Source of the DNA: Limanda limanda
Lineage: Eukaryota; Chordata; Actinopteri; Pleuronectiformes; Pleuronectidae
Direction: 5' to 3'
NCBI RefSeq assembly: GCF_963576545.1
Contig: NC_083647.1
Location: 4,569,507-4,633,506 of the forward strand
DNA: 64,000 bases
The position numbers were made by a program, and so were the translations under genes. The stretch's first letter is position 1. Every line of letters starts with the position of its first letter. A model generated the notes under the pieces. The model saw only the letters and a program-made list of their open reading frames with translations. It ran no database searches and was not told the origin of the DNA. Positions 56,732-64,000 of the stretch are shown piece after piece.

Positions 56732-58600
56732 TCAAATCATTTTCATGTTGACCCGTCTCGGGCCGCTTGTTTCTGTCACCTCAGCTGCTGCCCCGTTGGA
56801 TTTGCGAGGGACATATTCGATATCAAAGTTGCTCTTATGGCGTCCTTTCCCTCGGCTCCAGATGAACAGAATCAGGAAGCAGAATATGACCACACCTAGG
56901 AAGGACAGGCAGCCCATGGCTGTAGATATAATGATAGTCTTAATGTCTATAGGGACTGTCATGTTGTACAGTACTGTCCCATTCCCCCATGTGCTGTTAG
57001 AGTCTGTCAAATAGTTTGAGCTCCTGTTGCTGTAGGGAGATCTGTCCCCAATGCTCAGGCCCTTCACAGCTAAAGAGGCTGACAGACTAGCATTGCCAGC
57101 AGGGTTACTGGCAATACACAAGTAAACCCCGCTGTCATGCAGCTCCGCTGCCTTGATCTCCAGGGTACCATCTGGTTGGACTTCCACCCTCCCACTGCTC
57201 CTGGCTGTGACATAGCGTCTGTGAGGTGTAATCCAGACCACAGAGGGCCGTGGCGCTCCCTCTGCCATGCAGCTGAGGCGGGCGGGCTGACCCTCATCAG
57301 CCATCAGCAACTGGGTCGTGTTGGGCCCAATTCGTGGTTTAGTGCAGGTCATGTACCTGGACACCAGAGGCTCCTTGAGATCGCGCAGATTTTTTCCCAG
57401 GAGGTGCTCGGGGGCGGTGCACTCAGGCTGGACATCCAGAATCTGCAGAGATGGGGGCTTGTGGCTATTGAGCAGCCAAAGCAATCTGCAGTCGCACACT
57501 AATGGATTTCCTCCCAGACAAAGCCTCTGGAGGCTCTCTGGTGAGGCAAACACTCCCCTCTCCAGAGAGTCGAGGCAGTTCTGTGACACATCCAATAGTT
57601 TCAACGATTTGAGGCCCACAAATGCAAACGGCTCAATAGAAAGTAGCTGAGCCCCTTGGAGGCGGAGCTCCAGCAGATGTGGGAGTTGGCCCAGCTCACC
57701 CTGATGGATGTGCTGGATGCGGCAGTTGGACAAGTTGAGATGAGTGAGGTAGGGCAGGTTACGCAGCGCTGCACCGGGGAAGGCAGACAGGTTTGTGTTA
57801 GTTATGAACAACATTGTAAGGTTGAGTCCATGCAGGGAGAGGGGGGGTAGCGTGTCCAGCCAGGGCCAGTAATCAATCTCTAGTCTGCGGAGACGAGGTA
57901 ACCTCTTGAAGGAGAAAGGCTTTAGAAAACTAATGCTCAGGTAGCGCATGCGCAGTTCGACCAGGCTGTGCAAATGTGCCAGAGCCTCAGTAGGGACCAC
58001 GGTCAGGTTGGAACGTTCCAGGGTCAAGATTTGGAGTCCAAGTAACCCTGTAAAAGCCCTCTGAGAGACAAAAACTAGCTCATTATCACCCACCTCCAGG
58101 GATGTCAACCTGCGCAGATCTTGGAAGGCATGATCCAGGAGAACCACCAGTCGGTTGTGGCTGAGGTCAAGACGGGTGAGGTTGGTCAGGCCGGACAGTA
58201 CGCCGGCAGGAATCAGCTGAAGCACGTTACTGCGGAAGTTGAGCGAGCGTAGAGCAAGCTGAGAGCGAAACGAGCCGGGCTCCACCACGCTGATGAGGTT
58301 GTCACTGAGATCAAGGTCCTCCAGCTGCTGGAATGAAGAGAAGTTATCCGGTGTGACGATGCGTAGTTTGTTCTTGCTGAGGTCCAGGACGCGCGTTTCG
58401 ATGGGGATGCCTTCAGGGATGGTGGACAGGCGCTTGCGGTGACAACTAACCGACTTGCTTTGGGCGGAGCACTCACATCGGGCGGGGCAGCTGAGGGCTG
58501 AGCTGACCAGGAGAAGCACCAAGGCCCCACCCAGGATGAGGTGGCAGTGATGCGGGGCTGGGTGTCGCATGTCTCTTTTACCCACGTTGCCCTCTGTCAT
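56732..58600 (-). CDS. lingo2: lingo2, leucine-rich repeat and Ig domain protein (single coding exon)
   Basis: LINGO proteins are type I neuronal membrane proteins related to LINGO1, a co-receptor that restrains axon growth and myelination. The open frame has 622 codons. In order it shows a signal peptide (hydrophobic core about 21-37), an LRRNT cysteine cluster (C38-C53), about 11-12 leucine-rich repeats (about 66-360), an LRRCT (C369, C371, C394, C419), one Ig domain (C444-C495), a glycosylatable stalk, a transmembrane helix (about 555-581) and a short tail. The tail has the family EYVPRK motif and ends NMKMI. LINGO2-like marks include EIDYWP, TNTNLS and LTDSNSTWGNGT after the Ig domain. 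Single-exon coding is usual for LINGO genes. Translation may start at the second Met (58570), giving 612 residues. Position beside c9orf72 supports LINGO2 over other LINGOs. The LRRs are rather divergent, so it may be one of two fish duplicates. Confidence 0.93.
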   Translation of the reverse strand: MTEGNVGKRDMRHPAPHHCHLILGGALVLLLVSSALSCPARCECSAQSKSVSCHRKRLSTIPEGIPIETRVLDLSKNKLRIVTPDNFSSFQQLEDLDLSDNLISVVEPGSFRSQLALRSLNFRSNVLQLIPAGVLSGLTNLTRLDLSHNRLVVLLDHAFQDLRRLTSLEVGDNELVFVSQRAFTGLLGLQILTLERSNLTVVPTEALAHLHSLVELRMRYLSISFLKPFSFKRLPRLRRLEIDYWPWLDTLPPLSLHGLNLTMLFITNTNLSAFPGAALRNLPYLTHLNLSNCRIQHIHQGELGQLPHLLELRLQGAQLLSIEPFAFVGLKSLKLLDVSQNCLDSLERGVFASPESLQRLCLGGNPLVCDCRLLWLLNSHKPPSLQILDVQPECTAPEHLLGKNLRDLKEPLVSRYMTCTKPRIGPNTTQLLMADEGQPARLSCMAEGAPRPSVVWITPHRRYVTARSSGRVEVQPDGTLEIKAAELHDSGVYLCIASNPAGNASLSASLAVKGLSIGDRSPYSNRSSNYLTDSNSTWGNGTVLYNMTVPIDIKTIIISTAMGCLSFLGVVIFCFLILFIWSRGKGRHKSNFDIEYVPRKSNGAAAEVTETSGPRRVNMKMI

Positions 58601-58643
58601 GGCACAGCTTCTTGTCCATACAGCGCACCATCACGATTAAGCC
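58601..58643 (-). promoter_or_regulatory. lingo2 5' UTR part of the coding exon, with acceptor and uORF start
   Basis: A strong minus-strand acceptor (GTCTTGTAG, AG at 58645-58644) shows that the coding exon starts at 58643 and that at least one non-coding exon lies further right. An upstream ATG at 58631 opens a 17-codon uORF ending TAA at 58580-58578. This uORF overlaps the first in-frame lingo2 ATG (58600) in another frame. Confidence 0.7.
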
Positions 58644-59065
58644 CTACAAGACACAATACAAGAAGAAAAAAAAATGTTAGACCGCTGCATAGTGATCTCA
58701 ACTCAGACTGTCGTAACCTGCGGGCCCTTCACCTTCCTACATTTTCAACCTTTTACACTGTCTGTCTAAAGTCTTTTCTCTCTTAATGATCTCTCCTGTT
58801 TCCTAGCAATGAGGATAAAACGGAAATTCACAGCAGGGCAAGACATGGCGAGAGAAATATCAGCTGCAGAAAAAAATTTGAATGTTCATCAGTGTGTTAG
58901 CACAAAAGGTTGCAGGAGGCTAACTGTTTTATGAGAATGGAAGATGTTTCAGCTCAATGGCGAGAAGTGACCCTCGTTAGAGAGGGGCAAGTGCCCATGT
59001 GGATTTGTTGTGCCTACATGCCTGCTACTGTGTATTCTGCGTCACAGATAATGGAGTGTACAGAA

Positions 59066-59133
59066 TATTTATATCTATATATATATATATGTGTGTGTGT
59101 ATGTCTGTATATATATATATGTGTGTGTGTGTA
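59066..59133. repeat. Compound TA/TG microsatellite, two copies
   Basis: A block of TA repeats followed by TG repeats occurs twice in succession, separated by ATGTCTG, so the compound block itself appears duplicated. Confidence 0.9.
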
Positions 59134-61148
59134 GCGGGAGGGGGATGTAGGAAATGGAACATGTGGCAAGTGTTGGCAATCTAAACAGGAAATATGTGTT
59201 AGTTGGTCCTCATAAATTACAGCAGCATTTGCCCGGCTCACATTACTCCAGTATAAGATAAATGGAAATGTATATATAAGATTTCTTGATGACTGATCAA
59301 CATACAGACTCAGTGGCTCATTTCATCTGCACTGGATTTCAATATTAATCAATTTATTTATTAACAATGTTGTGTTTAAGCGTCAACTGTATGTACCACT
59401 GTGCATCAATCAATATAATAATGTACGACACCTAAGCTTCAGTCTGTTTATTCAAGGAAGGGGGCGGGGCAAATGTCAATCAGAAGGACCTCCTTGGAAT
59501 TGCATGTCAAGGGCAGATTATGACAAGATTAATTATATAAATCTGTCATATATTAGGCAATGTTCCTGATTGTTATCAAATTAGGTTTGTGATGTATTCA
59601 AGCAACAAAAATAGTATATATTTTTTGAAATAGAAAATAAAAAAATGATGTTTAGCTGTCCAATTGATCAAATCTGATTGATAATGTACTACTAATCTGG
59701 GACAGTCACTATAATTCTCTAAATGGGGTAAATATACATTAAATAACTTTTACATGTTCTAATGAAATAATGACATTTCTATGAATAAAATACATTTCTA
59801 ATTAATTTTCTTATTCATTTTTTCATAATGCTTTTAAAAATTGGTAATATTGAGCTTGGAATGCCGAAAGCAACGTGATTTAGGCTTAAATTCATAACAT
59901 ATTTGTCAAGATTCTACAATTCATAGAGAAACCCAGGAGTATCTCCATTTATTCTCCTGGTGTGGATAGAAAACATGTTAAGTTTATGGAAAGGTATAAT
60001 ATGTTGATCTAGTGATTCTTGTGTGAAAACAGATATCGGAATAGGTCATAAATGTAAAAATTGCTAAAGATTTCCCAGATTACTCGAGTTCACCCTATTT
60101 AACATTAAATCAGAAAAGAGCAAGCAATAAGCACAAAGACTATGGAAAAAATAACACATGCATACATTTACATAATCCTGGCAACAGTTTCTTCATCACT
60201 CTTCCAGTTTCCTCTAACTGCTTGTTATTTTATTCACTTTTTTCATGAAAGGCTTTTTCACAGCAATCAGTGAAGTTTTATCTCATGTTAAATTCATTTT
60301 ATTTATAATCTATACAGTATGGAGTAACACTACAGCCACTCTCTCAATAGCAAACAGCATAGGCAGCAGCTGATGATGATGTTATGGAATTACTCTACAT
60401 GGTTAAAGTCACAGATAAGATGAGAATAACTTTGTGCCACCATTAGTTTACTCCAGTCGGTTGAAGAGAGCTGCAGCATATGGAGAAATTAATAAAACGT
60501 ACAGTGATTAAATAATTGTATAATCTCTTGCACATTCAATGAACTGGATCTGTGGGTGTTGCTTCCCGGCTTTCTCATCACATTTTGCTCATATAGATGG
60601 CTCCGATTCATAGCCACTGTAGGCACTTGTGTGTGCGTGTGGTAGGAGGGTGATCCGGGAAGACGAGATAACGGCAGGGTAATGAGCGAAAGGAGTTCAA
60701 CTGTTGAACATTATGTTCGGTGAAAGCCATGCCTCTCCACAGCTCAGAATGGCACGGACCTTGACAGAAAACCAGCAGCCACAGGTTGTTGAATTGACAG
60801 ATGGCTACGCAGACAGAGCGGCTGACCATAATTGCCTCATTACCAGTAGTATCTGTATTCTGCTCGTGGCTATCTTTGCCAATTAGGTGTGCAAAACATG
60901 AGACACGTCCGCCGGTGGAGGAAATTTGAATGCACGATCATAAAGGCGCAGAGAAAATGCAAGAAATATGAAAGGCGCATTTAAGGAGCTGTTTGGGCTG
61001 CTTGCAGAGACTCTGTCAATCACTGCAAAGTGTGATCCTGCCAAGGTAAGCGGATGATGAGCAACCAGACAGACACATGCGTTACTTTGATAGTGAAGTG
61101 AGTGACATTCAGAAAATAGCTGAGATGAAGGACCTGCGCAGCATGCTC

Positions 61149-61199
61149 ACACAAACACACACACACACACACACAGACACACACACACACACACACACC
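61149..61199. repeat. CA microsatellite
   Basis: It is about 25 CA units with a few AAA and GA interruptions, within the probable lingo2 intron. Confidence 0.95.
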
Positions 61200-63527
61200 A
61201 TCGCTCACTCGTTTTCTTTCCCACAGCACTCACCCCTCCGCCCGGCTCAGCAACAGCACTGCTCGCATCTCCGTGTCTCCCCTCTCTCCCTCTTCCTTCT
61301 ATCTATGCCTGTTTCATCACTCCGTCCTCCTGTTCACACATCTTCCACCTAACTCCTTTTTTCTCTCCAGTCCTGCCTGGCCTGGCAAAAGCCCTAGTCC
61401 GTTCATCAGTCCCTGCAGGCTGGGTTTTTATCGATCGCCGCGCAGACACATCAGATGCCAGGAATGTAGCCTTTAACAAAGAGCAGGCCGTTGCCACAGC
61501 AACTACAAACCCTTACTCCCATCCGCTCTATGTAGTCTGCCAGTCAAATTAATGAAAAGAGGTAGAAATAGAGTAAGGAGGGTGACGTTTTTTTCATATT
61601 CCTTTAGTCCTCGCATTGAGGGAACACACAAATAGAATAAAGTCCTGGAAATTCAGTTTCATTGGTAGAGCGGAGCCTAGTTTAAGGTGTTTCCGAGCTG
61701 TCACTCTGGCTGCCTTGCTATTTGTCGACCTGTCTTTTTGCCCATCCATCTGCAGCTCTGGTAACTATCTCTGTCTGTCTACCTTATTATCTGTCCACAA
61801 GCCTGCTTCTCTCTTTGTGCATCAGTCCGCCTTAAAGCCTCTGTTCCTCCCTGCCTCTCTGTTCAATAATTACAGTCCAGTTGTCCCTTCTGCTGTCCGT
61901 CTGTCGTGGCGATCCACCAGAGAGTTGTGTGACACTCTCCGCTCTGTGCCGAGCAAAGTGACAACACCAAAGCCTTGAAATTTATTTAACCTTGTGGCGG
62001 AAAAAGCTAAATGATAAAAATGAGTACTTTTTTTACTTTGTCCATAATAAAACCTTAAAAAGGTAAAATAATAGCTCCTCTGGTAGGCCACTAAAAAACA
62101 ATAATTTCTTACATGTAAGTTATTAGATTTCTAAGAGCAAATGTAGAGAGAAAAATCATAAATTAAACTCTACCCTGATATTATATTCATAATGACAAAA
62201 TAAAAGAGTCCATTAATTAAAATACTATTTCAGCACTTATACAAGTGCATAACCTTGATAAAGGATCTCGGCGTAGCTTTGATTCTCCTGAAGACCGGCA
62301 GTCTGTTTGATGTCCTAATCCATATCTGCCGTACAGATCCCGCTATCCTCCAACCGCTGTCTTTCTTTCTTTGGATTTTCAGTTATTTGCCTTAAGGACC
62401 CTTTTCTTCCTGCACAGAATGACTGAATGAATGGCTGATAGAGGCTGACAGTCATATGATAAAATTATATCTGATGCCCCAAGTATTGTCTTAAAGGCCA
62501 GTGGTTTCAAAGAACTCAAAATTAAGGAGGAGCAAATATCGATTGGACAATGACTGTCACATACAGCAAATCTGTTAAAGGAGCTAACCCATAATCATCT
62601 CAAAGTCACTTCTTCAAACACAGATGAGATTTGAAGAAATACTTTGGGCTAAACTAAATAGTTTCTTCTGCGACTTCTACTTTATCTATTGTGTGGCACT
62701 TTGTCATAATTAGAGATAAACTTGCTTTATTTGGACGAGGGCTTTGTTTTAACAGCAAACTGAAGCTTTTCAGACTTTCTGTCAGTGACAAGTGGCGGGA
62801 TCTGTGAAACGCAGATTAATCTTTTTTTTGCCTCCAACATGGAAAGGAAGATGCTAGTTCATGGGAAATGTAGTCCCTAATTTACCCAAAACTTTAAGGA
62901 ACATGTTACACAAATTTGATGATACATTAAAGCTTATTATTATATATGAACAATAAAGAGTGTTTATTTGGCCGTAGAGAAGAACCCAGATGTTAGAGTA
63001 AAAACTGTTCCCGTCAGTGCTACGGAGCATTTTAGCAATTTTCATCTGCTAAGGTTTTCATGGTGTGCAATTTCACCGTTTTGATTAAAAAATTGGTTCA
63101 ACAATAACCATAATGATATGAATTAATGGAGGCTAGTTATTAGCAGTGCTCAAGTGCTTTGCTCAGCATCATAAAAACAGTGTGACTGTACCTACGTAAA
63201 TGTCAAAATTTGCTTATTTGGGGAGCATTTGAGAGAAATACCAGTAATTGCAACAGCCACAGAAATACCATTAGCGATAGTCACGTTACTTTAGTTTAAG
63301 TAGCTACTGAAAAGGAAGATAGTCAGTACAAGAGCTAAGCTAACCCAGCATGGACCTGAGAGAGTAAGAAGAGAGATAAGGTGTTGCAGGAGTGCCGCCA
63401 GGATTGAACATGGCAATATACAATTGCGAAAAAGGGGAGAGGGTGTGTATTTGTTTCTCACACAACTAAGAGTTGCATCTTTACTCTTTTAAACTGTGTC
63501 ATATAGCCCAGACAAACATACAGTAAA

Positions 63528-63660
63528 AGCGTAGACTGTATATATAGTTGTACGACATGACGGCTCCCCAAGGTGAAGCCAAAGTCCCTCGTTTGGCCCC
63601 TGGTTGTTGTCTGCAATAAAGGTTATTAACCCCACCTCCTCCATGTTAGTGGATCAGACA
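63528..63660 (+). repeat. Dispersed fish repeat (GACTGTATA type), copy 2
   Basis: It contains GTAGACTGTATATATAG, ACGGCTCCCCAAGGTGAAGC, CCCCTGGTTG and CCCACCTCCTCCATGTTAGT, and is related to 38205-38600. Confidence 0.5.
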
Positions 63661-64000
63661 TGGACCAAACGAACAAAAATCAAAGTATACATTGAATAAA
63701 AATTGTAAAAACACACTTAAGTTGACTTGATCTCGATGTATATCGGATCAGGATCAAATTTTACACACTTACAAATGTTACTCCTTTTTTTTCATCAAGA
63801 TCCATGAATTATTCTAGGAAATCAAGAAAAAATTGGAAGAAAACAAAAAACGTAGCAATGCAATGTTAAAGAAAGTTAAAAAACATTCCTGGAACTGCGC
63901 CTTGTTCCGGGTCCGGAAACACAGTCAATGTGTTCTTCCTCAGGCAATGTCCCACCCTCCACAAACATTCATAGAAATAGGTTTTTAGTAGTTTTTGCGT

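Larger units (their letters stand above)
58646..64000. other. Probable lingo2 5' intron
   Basis: It lies upstream of the lingo2 acceptor. LINGO2 genes have very long 5' non-coding introns, so this is probably intronic. Apart from microsatellites and the repeat at 63528-63660, no exon was recognised. Confidence 0.4.

Noticed and set aside
56448..57014. 188-codon plus-strand open frame over the lingo2 C-terminus
   Set aside because: It is antisense to a well-supported coding exon, and the composition is a mirror of the LINGO2 frame.
1..64000. tRNA, rRNA, snRNA, CRISPR arrays or bacterial-type operons
   Set aside because: None was recognised by eye on either strand; the exon-intron genes and fish repeats explain the layout.

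Overview
The window is vertebrate nuclear DNA, most likely from a teleost fish. Three genes are interrupted by, or built for, spliced transcription, and the repeats are of types common in fish: hAT-like MITEs with 8-bp target duplications, LINE tails, CA/GATA microsatellites and short dispersed elements. There are no bacterial-type operons, CRISPR arrays or recognisable rRNA/tRNA genes. All three genes lie on the minus strand, so transcription runs right to left. Homology calls come from recall of the vertebrate proteins, not from a search. Exon borders were read by hand from AG/GT sites and checked by reading-frame arithmetic.

Region 1 (left edge to about 19.2 kb) is the 5' part of bltp1 (KIAA1109/tweek), the giant bridge-like lipid transfer protein. 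Seventeen consecutive coding exons give the first 758 codons. The gene continues beyond the left edge. A probable non-coding first exon and a promoter with three CCAAT boxes lie near 19.0-19.25 kb. Intron 1 is large and holds a 512-bp hAT MITE and a 1.2-kb higher-order tandem repeat. A 4-kb gap with degraded LINE pieces follows (19.3-23.2 kb).

Region 2 (about 23.2-34.9 kb) is a complete c9orf72 gene (DENN/longin protein of the C9orf72-SMCR8-WDR41 complex). Nine coding exons give 462 codons. The exon sizes match those I recall for human exons 4-11 (96, 65, 73, 117, 236, 58, 110 bp and the terminal exon). The 60-bp exon 3 of the human gene cannot be found, and its absence keeps the frame. The GGGGCC repeat linked to human ALS/FTD is not present.

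Region 3 (about 34.9-56.7 kb) has no recognisable gene. It holds microsatellites, a candidate solo LTR, dispersed repeats, a LINE fragment, a 1.1-kb DNA transposon and stretches that look like candidate conserved non-coding DNA. Region 4 (56.7-58.6 kb) is the single coding exon of lingo2, an LRR-Ig neuronal membrane protein. The remaining DNA to 64 kb is probably lingo2 5' intron.

C9orf72 next to LINGO2 in the same orientation is the arrangement at human 9p21. Having bltp1 immediately downstream of c9orf72 differs from human, where KIAA1109 is at 4q27. The most notable observations are the missing c9orf72 exon 3, a 15-bp motif shared by the bltp1 and c9orf72 promoter regions, an overlapping uORF that affects start choice in lingo2, and several transposons whose exact ends and target duplications can be read directly.
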